Positions 5,292 through 11,962 of a stretch of DNA of 13,642 nucleotides are shown piece by piece. This DNA is from CAYMUN01 sp964393835 (GTDB lineage Bacteria; Patescibacteriota; Saccharimonadia; Saccharimonadales; UBA4665). Under the pieces are notes generated by a model, which was given only the letters and a program-made list of their open reading frames with translations, searched no databases and had not been told where the DNA came from. How positions within the stretch are numbered: the stretch's first letter is position 1; every line of letters starts with the position of its first letter. The stretch covers positions 1-13,642 of the forward strand of contig CAYMUN010000020.1 of NCBI GenBank assembly GCA_964393835.1, given 5' to 3'. The translations under genes were made by a program, and so were the position numbers.

Positions 5292-6143
5292 TTATAAACT
5301 AAGCATTAGCTTGGTTAGGGCTAATTTAGGCTGGACGCTATTTGTCAGGGCTTCACCGGCTTCATAACTATTTTTAAGGATTGCCTGCCACTTTTTTGAC
5401 GCGCTTCCGGTAGCTGATTGTAGGCTGACATGGGCCATTTGTTGCAAAATAAAGGTGGTATCGAGAGCTAAAGCGCGCTGTTTGGCCAGCTCGTCAACCA
5501 GTAGTAATCGCTCATAAGCAGTCTGGCTGAGGAGTTGGCGAGCTCTCTCGGTGGCCTGCAACAAAGGGTGATCAGCCTGGTGTACCAGAGCATGCATTAA
5601 GCCTGGCAGTCCACCGCTGATAGCATAGGCCTGCTCCACCAGTGTATGGTCATCCGCCGCAAAATAGTCCTGCAGGGCCTGACGGTCTAAGCGGCCAATC
5701 GAAACTGCCTGGGCCCGAGACCTTATAGTTGGCAAGACCGCCTGAGGGTGATTGACCGTTAAAATTACTATGGTGCCCGTCGGCGGCTCTTCCAGTGTCT
5801 TTAGCAACGCATTTTGAGCTTCGGTGGTCAGCAAGTGGGCGTCCTCGATAATGATAGCCCGGTCAAAGGCCATTTTGCCCGGGACTTTTAGGGCCAGGAA
5901 TTGCTCCGTCTGGCGTACCGCCTCTATGCCGATGGCTTTGCCGTCTTCAGGGGCAATTAGCAAAGCGTACGGATGGCCAGCGAAGCTATTATCTGGTAGC
6001 TCCAGTACTCGCTCGGCCAGCTTAATTGCGACTGTCCGCTTGCCGCTGCCGGTTGGGCCGGTTAGCAGTAGGGCATGCGAGGGGCTGCGTATGAATGATT
6101 CCAGCTGCTGTCTAGTCAGCGGGTGGAGCGCTAAATCCTTCAT
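5292..6143 (-). CDS. holB: DNA polymerase III delta'-like clamp-loader ATPase
   Basis: A 283-residue AAA+ protein. The Walker A-like loop is GPTGSGKRT (29-37), where the usual Ser/Thr after Lys is Arg. Walker B is AIIIEDAH (96-103). The clamp-loader signature NALLKTLEEP is at 111-120, sensor 1 lies near ILTVNH (127-132), and TIRSRAQ (139-145) replaces the SRC motif by SRA. The four-Cys zinc module of typical DnaX/delta' subunits is absent, and the C-terminal collar region is short. It would act in loading the sliding clamp at the replication fork. The start codon overlaps the stop of the pseudouridine synthase gene (ATGA at 6140-6143), giving translational coupling. The delta' call is favoured over tau/gamma by length and motif decay. 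Confidence 0.8.
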   Translation of the reverse strand: MKDLALHPLTRQQLESFIRSPSHALLLTGPTGSGKRTVAIKLAERVLELPDNSFAGHPYALLIAPEDGKAIGIEAVRQTEQFLALKVPGKMAFDRAIIIEDAHLLTTEAQNALLKTLEEPPTGTIVILTVNHPQAVLPTIRSRAQAVSIGRLDRQALQDYFAADDHTLVEQAYAISGGLPGLMHALVHQADHPLLQATERARQLLSQTAYERLLLVDELAKQRALALDTTFILQQMAHVSLQSATGSASKKWQAILKNSYEAGEALTNSVQPKLALTKLMLSL

Positions 6144-6997
6144 GAGGTGGCTAACTCCTCGAATCCTGGCGGCACGGGCACGGTAAACGTCTTGCGCTCA
6201 CGGTTTGGCAGAGTTATTTCCAAGCTATTGGCGTGCAGGTACAATCGATCGGCTACTTCGCCTCCATACAAAGTATCCCCCACAATCGGGTGTCCGAGCT
6301 GCTCTAAATGCACCCGTAATTGGTGTGTCCGACCAGTTGTGGGCTTTAACTCCAGCAGGCTGTATTTTGCCCCCGCCTTGAGGACTTTATAAGCCGTTAG
6401 CGCCGATTTGCCGTTATTGCCAACCCGGAAAGTCTGGGGCTTTTTAGGATTGCGCTCGATTGGCATGTCGATGACAGCCTCTGGCTCGGTCATTACGCCA
6501 TTTACCACTGCGGCATAGGTTTTTTTAGTCTTACGCTGAGAGAATTGTTTTTGCAGCCAACCGAGTGCCTCCGGTGTCTTAGCGCCGATCATCACACCGC
6601 TGGTCGCCCGATCCAGCCTATGCACAATGCCAGCCCGCTCACCGCTCATAGCTTTCATCCGGCTCCTCAGCCAGGTCGAAACGGTAGCCTCAGGATTAAA
6701 CGACCCCTTGCTATGGGTCAGCAGTCCGACCGGTTTGTTGACCACTACGCAGTCGTCATCCTCGTACAGCACCTCCAGCTCAATCTCTGGGATGAGGGCC
6801 TGGGCTGCTTCGTCGTACGTGATCTGTATCTTGTCGGCTGGCCGAAGCTTGTAACCGGCCTTGAGCTGCGCTTCGCCGTTCACCACCACCTGGCCCTCCT
6901 CGATCAACCGCACCGCGAAACTGCGGCTAAAGATCGGGTACTGCCGCACCACGTACTGGTCGAGCCGCTCGGCCCGGCTGATTTCCAGTTTGCTCAT
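6140..6997 (-). CDS. rluD: RluA-family 23S rRNA pseudouridine synthase (RluD-like)
   Basis: A 285-residue enzyme with an N-terminal S4 RNA-binding domain (about 9-65: RLDQYVVRQYPIFSRSFAVR then LIEEGQVVVNG) and the RluA catalytic domain. The catalytic Asp is D129 in GIVHRLDRATSG (123-134). Further family motifs are VVVNKPVGLLTH (84-95) and TGRTHQLRVHLEQLGHPIVGD near 219-239 (cited in part). It isomerises uridines to pseudouridine in structured RNA, probably 23S rRNA; the exact target cannot be read from sequence, so the gene name is by family only. Start and stop overlap both neighbours (TAATG with trpS, ATGA with holB). Confidence 0.9.
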   Translation of the reverse strand: MSKLEISRAERLDQYVVRQYPIFSRSFAVRLIEEGQVVVNGEAQLKAGYKLRPADKIQITYDEAAQALIPEIELEVLYEDDDCVVVNKPVGLLTHSKGSFNPEATVSTWLRSRMKAMSGERAGIVHRLDRATSGVMIGAKTPEALGWLQKQFSQRKTKKTYAAVVNGVMTEPEAVIDMPIERNPKKPQTFRVGNNGKSALTAYKVLKAGAKYSLLELKPTTGRTHQLRVHLEQLGHPIVGDTLYGGEVADRLYLHANSLEITLPNRERKTFTVPVPPGFEELATS

Positions 6998-8028
6998 TAG
7001 GCCCTCAAGCCGACGGCTTTTTGCACCTTGAGCAGCGTGGCGTTGGCCTGCTCGTTCATCAGCCGCTCGCTAGATTCTAACTTGTCCAAAATAACCTGGT
7101 CGTCTACTTGAGCGAGAGCAGCTTGGAATTTCGCCAAAAACTCACCCAAAGCATCAGCCACCGCCGACTTCAGTGGCCCGTACTGCTTTTGGCCTTCATA
7201 TTGCTGCCGTACCTCATCTAAATCTCTGCCGCTAATCAGCGCCAGGATATCCAGCAGGTTAGCAATTCCCGGCTGCTTGTCTTTGTCATAAGCAATCTTG
7301 CCCTCACTATCAGTCGTAGCCGCCATAATCTTTTTACGCGCCTCATCCGGCGTATCGGTCATAAAGATCACGCCCTTACCCGTCTCATCCGACTTGCTCA
7401 TCTTTTTGGACGGATCAGCCAGGTCTTTGATCCGTAGCCCCTGATCCTTACCAAAGAATTCATGCTGTTTTTGCACCGGCTCGGGCACGACAAAGAGATT
7501 ACCAAACTGGTTATTCATCCTGGCGGCAATATCACGGCCAAATTCCAGATGCTGTGACTGGTCATCACCAACGGGCACGTAACTGGCTCCGTAAAGCAGG
7601 TAGTCACAGGCCATTAACACCGGGTAGTTAAACAAGCCTAGGCTAATTCGGTCATCGTTTAGTTTGGCGGATTTTTCTTTGAACTGAGTCATGCGACCCA
7701 TTTCGCCCATACCAGTGAAGCAATCCAAAATCCACGTCAGCTCAGAATGAGCCGGTACGTAGCTTTGGCGAAAAATGCGGATATCCTGGTGGCCTAATGG
7801 CAGGCCAGCAGCCACAAACACCCTAAGATTTTGGTGAATTTGCCCCTGCAGTTCGGAATGATCAGCCGGAGTGGTAAAGCTATGTAGGTCAGCTACCATT
7901 AAATTAACCTGGTAGTCATCGGCTTTGGTGTTGGCCATATCAATTAAGGGCAACATTGCCCCTAGGTAATTACCGATATGCAGGTCATTATTAGCCCGAA
8001 GGCCAGTTAAAATTACCGGTTTACTCAT
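6997..8028 (-). CDS. trpS: Tryptophanyl-tRNA synthetase
   Basis: A 343-residue class Ic aminoacyl-tRNA synthetase of normal bacterial length. The HIGH-type motif is DLHIGNYLGA (15-24), the tryptophan-pocket region includes NYPVLMACDYLLYGA (134-148), PVGDDQSQHLE lies at 152-162, and the KMSKS loop is at 209-213 (KKMSKSDE). It charges tRNA-Trp with ATP and Trp in the cytoplasm. There is no Shine-Dalgarno at a useful distance; instead TATAAT (8045-8040) ends 11 bases before the ATG. It follows the 96-residue gene by 24 bases and could also be reached by read-through from the attenuated promoter further upstream. Confidence 0.97.
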   Translation of the reverse strand: MSKPVILTGLRANNDLHIGNYLGAMLPLIDMANTKADDYQVNLMVADLHSFTTPADHSELQGQIHQNLRVFVAAGLPLGHQDIRIFRQSYVPAHSELTWILDCFTGMGEMGRMTQFKEKSAKLNDDRISLGLFNYPVLMACDYLLYGASYVPVGDDQSQHLEFGRDIAARMNNQFGNLFVVPEPVQKQHEFFGKDQGLRIKDLADPSKKMSKSDETGKGVIFMTDTPDEARKKIMAATTDSEGKIAYDKDKQPGIANLLDILALISGRDLDEVRQQYEGQKQYGPLKSAVADALGEFLAKFQAALAQVDDQVILDKLESSERLMNEQANATLLKVQKAVGLRA

Positions 8029-8039
8029 AGTTGATAGTA

Positions 8040-8045
8040 ATTATA
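8040..8045 (-). promoter_or_regulatory. -10 box directly upstream of trpS
   Basis: On the minus strand there is a perfect TATAAT eleven bases before the trpS ATG, the same distance as for the TPR gene. This predicts an almost leaderless mRNA from an internal promoter. No good -35 is seen 16-18 bases upstream. If active, trpS has expression independent of the upstream attenuator. Confidence 0.4.
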
Positions 8046-8052
8046 CCTTAAT

Positions 8053-8343
8053 TCAATAGTTGGTTCGCCTGTAGGCTTGCGCGAGCGTGATACTCAGTAC
8101 ACGTTGACCCATCTCCGTTGGCGGCGCCAAGCTATGTCGCGTAGATTGCAACCCCTGTTCACCACGTTGAAGTCGCTCATCAAAGATTACTACATTAGCC
8201 TCAAGGTCACGCTGAAGTTGAGCATCAGTTCGTGACGCGAAGGGTTTTGCTAGCAACTCTGCCGTGTTGGCGTCGCCTTCGTACTCTATGACTTCCAGTG
8301 CTCCTTCCACTCTTACTGCTAGCGTTCTGCTCAGTTCGTTCAT
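8053..8343 (-). CDS. Unknown 96-residue soluble protein under leader control
   Basis: I do not recognise this protein. It has no signal or membrane segment, is charged (several Glu/Arg, for example DERLQRGEQG) and probably alpha/beta. The N-terminal half, TLAVRVEGALEVIEYEG, looks like a beta hairpin; the C-terminus AQAYRRTNY is helical then basic. It has a good Shine-Dalgarno (AAAGGAG ending 7 bases before the ATG). It is the first full-length gene after the attenuator leader and lies 24 bases upstream of trpS, so a link to tryptophan or translation stress is possible but unproven. Confidence 0.7.
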   Translation of the reverse strand: MNELSRTLAVRVEGALEVIEYEGDANTAELLAKPFASRTDAQLQRDLEANVVIFDERLQRGEQGLQSTRHSLAPPTEMGQRVLSITLAQAYRRTNY

Positions 8344-8362
8344 GATTTTCTCCTTTAAATTT

Positions 8363-8386
8363 AAAAAACCGCCTTTGTGGCGGTTT
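8363..8386 (-). terminator. Intrinsic terminator in the 5' leader (attenuator segments 3:4)
   Basis: On the minus strand AAACCGCC (8386-8379), loop ACAAA, GGCGGTTT (8373-8366), then further T residues to 8363. This gives a GC core of five pairs and a run of six T residues, a standard Rho-independent terminator. It ends only about six bases before the Shine-Dalgarno of the 96-residue gene, a position expected of an attenuator rather than of a terminator serving only the peptidase gene upstream. It could also catch transcripts arriving from that gene. Confidence 0.8.
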
Positions 8387-8451
8387 GGTTTGCTTGGTAC
8401 TGAGATTATTTATTCATACATACAAAAGCAACCGCCACTAGTGGTGTCGGT
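8377..8451 (-). promoter_or_regulatory. Candidate Trp-responsive transcription attenuator (segments 1, 2, 3)
   Basis: Minus-strand segments: 1 = ACCGACAC (8451-8444), 2 = GTGGCGGTT (8438-8430), 3 = AACCGCCAC (8385-8377), 4 = GGCGGTTTTTT (8373-8363). Segments 1:2 form a hairpin with one A-G mismatch and a 5-base loop. Segments 2:3 form nine perfect pairs (antiterminator). Segments 3:4 are the terminator. The three pairings are mutually exclusive in the classic order. Segment 1 lies directly after the Trp codon of the leader ORF, so a ribosome stalled there would cover it and favour 2:3. Confidence 0.65.
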
Positions 8452-8487
8452 AAACCAGCGATACATGTGCTTCTGCGTGCTTGACAT
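8410..8487 (-). CDS. Leader peptide ORF with one Trp codon, 25 residues
   Basis: The frame runs from ATG (8487-8485) to TAA (8412-8410). It has a polar N-terminus with MYRWF at residues 8-12 (Trp codon TGG at 8457-8455), then TDTTSGG and a Cys-Phe-Cys tail. The promoter at 8495-8524 predicts a transcript beginning at this ATG, so translation would be leaderless. Codons 13-15 are segment 1 and codons 17-20 overlap segment 2 of the attenuator, so ribosome position on this ORF would choose the RNA fold. Alternatives: a functional micropeptide, or a chance ORF in a leader. Confidence 0.55.
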   Translation of the reverse strand: MSSTQKHMYRWFTDTTSGGCFCMYE

Positions 8488-8494
8488 GAGGTCT

Positions 8495-8524
8495 AATATA
8501 CCACAGCCTGTCAAGCCGGGTCAA
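8495..8524 (-). promoter_or_regulatory. Sigma70-type promoter of the leader / 96-residue gene / trpS run
   Basis: On the minus strand TTGACC (8524-8519), 18-base spacer, TATATT (8500-8495); each hexamer matches consensus at five of six positions. The predicted start is at or near 8487. The -35 box overlaps the last codons and stop of the M20 peptidase gene, so this transcription unit is separable from it. Confidence 0.6.
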
Positions 8525-9618
8525 ATTTTGGCTGTCGTGAGGATGTATGCTTCAATGAGATCGTAGAATTTATCCAGGCTGCTTAAAGAGAGTGTTTCGG
8601 GGTCGGCATGAGCACCGGCACCGTCGGGACGTACCATGATTACCGGGATACCTTTGCTGGAAAAAAAGCGGGCGTCGGAGCCGCCATGGGCTTTGCTGAG
8701 CGTGACGGCTTGTCCGGCGTGTTTCTCGTAGAGCTTGATAAAATCTTTGATCGCGGGATCTTTGGTGTCGAGCACCCAATTGTCAGCTTGCATCAGGTTT
8801 TGGATCTCAGCATCGTATTTGGCGCATAAGTCTGCGACTATCTGCTTGATGCGCTTGAAGTCTTTGGCGTCTTTGTAGCGGATATCGAGGTGGGCGGCGG
8901 CTTCGGCGGGGCCCTGGTTGGTAGCGTGGCCGCAATTCAGACCGGTAATCGTCAGGGTGGAATTATCATGAGTGCTATCATCGAATGTTTGCATTAATTC
9001 ATGCAGCATACGTACCAGCTTATTGGCGGCTCCGTCGCCCTCCCAGGGTCGCGAGCCATGATGAGCCTTGCCGTGGGCCACCAGGTCAAAATTATACACG
9101 CCCTTGGCCGCTATACTCAGATCGCCAAAACCCTTGCCGGCGTCAGGCAAAACGCAAACTTCGCCGCCATAGCCCTGATCTACCAGATATTCTACCCCTT
9201 GAAACCCGCCGATTTCTTCGTCACCCGTCAGCATCAAGCCGATATCCAAACCTGTCAACTCAGCGGCGTGGACTTCAATAAAAGCCAGGTAACAGGCTGT
9301 GGCAAACAGCATGTCGTAGACCCCCCTTCCGGCTATGGTGTCACCACTGACGTACAGCTCGCATTGGCTTTTTGCGCAGGCGGGCACCACATCAATGTGC
9401 CCCTCAAGTAGAAGTTTTGGTCGTTTTGTGCCCTGCGTTGAGGCAGTCAAGCTATAAAAGCCGCTATTATCGTGGATTGTAAGATCGCCAAAACCACCGG
9501 TACTATCAACAGCAGCCTTGACATACCGGAGTAATTTTAAGACCGCGGCCTGGTCTTGGCTCTGCGGATGAATAGCCACCAGTTTTTTTAGGTGATGGAG
9601 GATACGTTGCCGTTGCAT
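8521..9618 (-). CDS. M20-family metallopeptidase (ArgE/DapE/CPG2 type)
   Basis: A zinc-dependent amidohydrolase/peptidase of about 365 residues (numbering counts a GTG one codon upstream of the chosen ATG). Metal and catalytic residues: H75 and D77 in LLEGHIDVVPA, D103 in GRGVYDMLF (the family's DMKGG is altered), E135/E136 in TGDEEIGG, D160 in VLPDAGKG and H338 near AGAHADPE. The dimerisation/lid domain segment AHGKAHHGSRPWEGDGAAN (182-200) is typical. The substrate could be a peptide, an acylated amino acid or a diaminopimelate precursor; sequence does not tell. The ATG at 9618 is chosen because a -10 box ends 7 bases before it; the GTG at 9621 is the alternative. Confidence 0.88.
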   Translation of the reverse strand: MQRQRILHHLKKLVAIHPQSQDQAAVLKLLRYVKAAVDSTGGFGDLTIHDNSGFYSLTASTQGTKRPKLLLEGHIDVVPACAKSQCELYVSGDTIAGRGVYDMLFATACYLAFIEVHAAELTGLDIGLMLTGDEEIGGFQGVEYLVDQGYGGEVCVLPDAGKGFGDLSIAAKGVYNFDLVAHGKAHHGSRPWEGDGAANKLVRMLHELMQTFDDSTHDNSTLTITGLNCGHATNQGPAEAAAHLDIRYKDAKDFKRIKQIVADLCAKYDAEIQNLMQADNWVLDTKDPAIKDFIKLYEKHAGQAVTLSKAHGGSDARFFSSKGIPVIMVRPDGAGAHADPETLSLSSLDKFYDLIEAYILTTAKI

Positions 9619-9625
9619 CACGCTT

Positions 9626-9654
9626 AGTGTAGCACTAGCTTAGCGCTTGGTGAA
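9626..9654 (-). promoter_or_regulatory. Possible promoter of the M20 peptidase gene
   Basis: On the minus strand TTCACC (9654-9649), 17-base spacer, TACACT (9631-9626), each four of six to consensus. Seven bases separate it from the ATG at 9618, predicting a leaderless mRNA. It overlaps the rpsI 3' end. Weak hexamers, so moderate doubt. Confidence 0.35.
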
Positions 9655-10038
9655 CTGACGCTGTTTGCGAGCGCCTTTGAGGCCGAATTTCTTACGCTCC
9701 CGCTCACGAGGGTCACGGCTGATCAGGTCAGCCCGTTTGAGCGTGGCTTTGAGGTCTTCATTCATGACCACCAGGGCTTTGCTGATACCGAGCCGGACGG
9801 CTTCGACTTGGCCCTCGTGGCCGCCGCCGGAGACGACGGCACTGACGTCAAACTTGTTGACGTTGTCGAGAGCAACGAAGGGTTGCTGTAATTTAGCCAG
9901 CAGGTATTTACTGTCGGCAAAGTACTCGTTAGCTGGTTGGCCGTTGATAGTGATGACTCCCTTGCCGGTCATTAAGCGGACACGAGCCGTCGCGCTTTTG
10001 CGGCGACCCAGCGCGTAAAAGTATGAATTTTTAGTCAT
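9640..10038 (-). CDS. rpsI: 30S ribosomal protein S9
   Basis: 132 residues, standard length. It opens YFYALGRRKSATARVRL, contains VSGGGHEGQVEAVRLGI (family GGGxxGQAGAxRxGI) and ends RKKFGLKGARKQRQFTKR, the conserved basic tail that reaches the P-site tRNA in the 30S subunit. The start overlaps the rplM stop by one base (TAATG), with AAAGGA upstream. It is the last gene of the ribosomal run. Confidence 0.98.
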   Translation of the reverse strand: MTKNSYFYALGRRKSATARVRLMTGKGVITINGQPANEYFADSKYLLAKLQQPFVALDNVNKFDVSAVVSGGGHEGQVEAVRLGISKALVVMNEDLKATLKRADLISRDPRERERKKFGLKGARKQRQFTKR

Positions 10039-10478
10039 TATTTAGCGTCCTTTACAGATATAAGCGTCGGTTTTTGGGCCTCATGTTTGTGCTCGGCATC
10101 AGCATAAACTTTGAGCCGTAGCAGACGACCGTCACGCAAGCGATTGACCGGTAACATGCCGCGGACAGCCCGGATAATGGCAAAGGTGGGGTCTTTTTCC
10201 ATCTTTTCGGCCAGGCTGGTCTCTTTGAGTCCGCCAGGGTAGTTGCTATGGCGATAGTACATCTTTTTTGCTAATTTGTCACCGGTGACAACGATATCTT
10301 TAGCATTAATGATGACTACAAAATCACCACAATCGATATGCTTGGTAAATTGCGGCTTACCCTTGCCGGTCAGCAAGGTGGCAACCACAGTAGCCACACG
10401 ACCTAGCGAAGCTTCGCTAGCATCCACGATATGCCACTCGCGGGTAACATCAGTTGGTTTTGCGCTATAGGTTTTCAT
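10038..10478 (-). CDS. rplM: 50S ribosomal protein L13
   Basis: 146 residues. Family features: REWHIVDASEASLGRVATVVA near the N-terminus, a GKGKPQFTKHIDCGDFVVI segment around 39-57, KMYYRHSNYPGG and GMLPVNRLRDGRLLRLKVY. It is an early-assembly 23S rRNA-binding protein, paired with S9 as in most bacteria. It overlaps rplQ by one base (TAATG), with AAGGAG upstream. Confidence 0.98.
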   Translation of the reverse strand: MKTYSAKPTDVTREWHIVDASEASLGRVATVVATLLTGKGKPQFTKHIDCGDFVVIINAKDIVVTGDKLAKKMYYRHSNYPGGLKETSLAEKMEKDPTFAIIRAVRGMLPVNRLRDGRLLRLKVYADAEHKHEAQKPTLISVKDAK

Positions 10479-10990
10479 TATTTAGACTCCTTGGCTGGCT
10501 TGGCGGCTGGTTTTTTCTTGGTTACTGGTTTAGTGGCAGCTTTAGGCTTTGGTGTAGCTGGTACTTTGGCAGCTTTAGCGGCCGGCGCGGCAACCGTGGC
10601 GACTGCAGCCTTAGCGACCGGGGCTGATTTGAGGTCATCGACAAAGCTGACGCGAGCCAACTGGGCATTGTCGCCGCGGCGCGACACGGTTTTGACGATA
10701 CGGAGATGGCCGCTATCACGGCCTTTGAGCTTTGGGGCGATCTCATCAACTAGTTTGTGGGCGCTTGAGACAGTCTGGAGACCACTTAAAACTTGGCGGC
10801 GATTATGTAAGTCGCCCTTTTTGGCCTTGGTAATTAACTTTTCGACGTAGGGTACGACTTCTTTGGCTTTGGGCAAAGTAGTCTCAATTGATTCATATTT
10901 AACCAGTGAATCAGCTAAGCCTTTAACAAGCGCGTTACGCTGATCGCGCTCACGGTGCAGTTTGCGGCCTTTGTATCCGTGGCGATGCAT
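10478..10990 (-). CDS. rplQ: 50S ribosomal protein L17 with Ala/Lys/Pro-rich C-terminal extension
   Basis: 170 residues, against about 115-130 for a typical L17. The core (1-119) opens MHRHGYKGRKLHRERDQRNA and includes LVKYESIETTLPKAKEVVPY and a family-typical C-terminal strand. From about residue 120 an extra 50 residues are rich in Ala, Lys, Pro and Val (KAAVATVAAPAAKAAK and onward), low-complexity and very basic, probably disordered and rRNA-contacting or surface-exposed. The start lies one base from the rpoA stop, with a Shine-Dalgarno (GGAG) inside the rpoA 3' end. Confidence 0.96.
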   Translation of the reverse strand: MHRHGYKGRKLHRERDQRNALVKGLADSLVKYESIETTLPKAKEVVPYVEKLITKAKKGDLHNRRQVLSGLQTVSSAHKLVDEIAPKLKGRDSGHLRIVKTVSRRGDNAQLARVSFVDDLKSAPVAKAAVATVAAPAAKAAKVPATPKPKAATKPVTKKKPAAKPAKESK

Positions 10991-10991
10991 C

Positions 10992-11951
10992 TTAAAGCTC
11001 CAACTCCGCTAGCTTTTCTTTGACTTCGTCGAGGGCTTTACTGCCAAAACCTTTAAGGTCGCGTAGCTCGGCGTCGTTGAGAGCAAACAGGTCACGGATG
11101 GTGTGGATGTCGTTATTGATCAGGGCGTTGGTAGTGCGCGCCGACAAATTGAGGTCTTCGATGGACGTACTGAGAGCCGTCGGCTCGTCACCGAGCATAT
11201 CGCTGCCGCTAAATTCAGAATCCTGGGTACCAGCGTTATCAACAGCTGTTTCAGCGGTGGCTAAACGGGTTTTGCCAGCTAGCGCACTGTACTGGTTAAC
11301 CAGTACGGCAGCGGCTTCTTCAAACGCGTCTTGCGGCGTGATTGAGCCATCGGTATCGACGGTCAACAGCAAGCGGTCGAGGTCGGTAGCTTGACCAACA
11401 CGGGTATTTTCGACTTTGTAGCGTACCCGCAACACCGGACTAAAGATAGCGTCGAGAGCGATCATATCGCTGGCTTTTTTGGCAGCGCCTTCTTCGATCG
11501 TGCGATAGCCGCGGCCGACTTCGACCACCAGGTCGATGACCAGTTTAGCCTTAGTGTCATCGAGCGTAGCGATAACATGCTCGGGATTAACAATCTCAAC
11601 GTCAGCATTGGTCTGGATGTCTTTAGCAGTTACGACACCCTTGCCGGATTTAACGAGACGCAGGGTTTGAGGCTCTCCACCATAGACTCGGAAACGTACA
11701 CCTTTGAGATTAAGCATCAGGTCGACCACATCTTCTTTGACGCCGGGGACAGAAGTAAACTCATGGGTTACACCCTCGATCTTAAATGCCGTGACGGCAG
11801 ATCCGGAAATGCTGGACAGCAGGACACGGCGCAAAGAGTTACCAAGAGTCATGCCGTAGCCGCTGTGCAGCGGCTCGATAACAAAGGAAGCGCTGGTTGC
11901 GCTATGGTCGTCGACTTTGACAAGACCTGGGGTGTGGATAATATTTGACAT
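10992..11951 (-). CDS. rpoA: RNA polymerase alpha subunit
   Basis: 319 residues. The N-terminal assembly domain (about 1-232) contains LHSGYGMTLGNSLRRVLLSS and FTSVPGVKEDVVDLMLNLKG. A linker of about 20-30 acidic residues follows. The C-terminal domain (about 255-319) contains SIEDLNLSARTTNALINN (with the R that contacts UP-element DNA) and DLKGFGSKALDEVKEKL, the helix-hairpin-helix. Strong Shine-Dalgarno AAAGGAG upstream. Position between rpsD and rplQ is the conserved alpha-operon order. Confidence 0.98.
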   Translation of the reverse strand: MSNIIHTPGLVKVDDHSATSASFVIEPLHSGYGMTLGNSLRRVLLSSISGSAVTAFKIEGVTHEFTSVPGVKEDVVDLMLNLKGVRFRVYGGEPQTLRLVKSGKGVVTAKDIQTNADVEIVNPEHVIATLDDTKAKLVIDLVVEVGRGYRTIEEGAAKKASDMIALDAIFSPVLRVRYKVENTRVGQATDLDRLLLTVDTDGSITPQDAFEEAAAVLVNQYSALAGKTRLATAETAVDNAGTQDSEFSGSDMLGDEPTALSTSIEDLNLSARTTNALINNDIHTIRDLFALNDAELRDLKGFGSKALDEVKEKLAELEL

Positions 11952-11962
11952 GCTGGCTCCTT

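Noticed and set aside
8410..8487. Leader ORF as a bacteriocin or lasso-type precursor because of its Gly-Gly and Cys-Phe-Cys end
   Set aside because: No maturation or export genes are nearby, and its codons coincide with the attenuator segments, which explains it better.
8985..9411. Long plus-strand frames opposite the M20 peptidase gene
   Set aside because: They are antisense to a well-supported enzyme and have no recognisable domain or ribosome-binding site.
10431..10850. Plus-strand Ala/Gly/Leu-rich frame that looks like a membrane protein
   Set aside because: It is the complement of the repetitive Ala/Lys/Pro codons of the L17 extension; composition alone creates the hydrophobic look.
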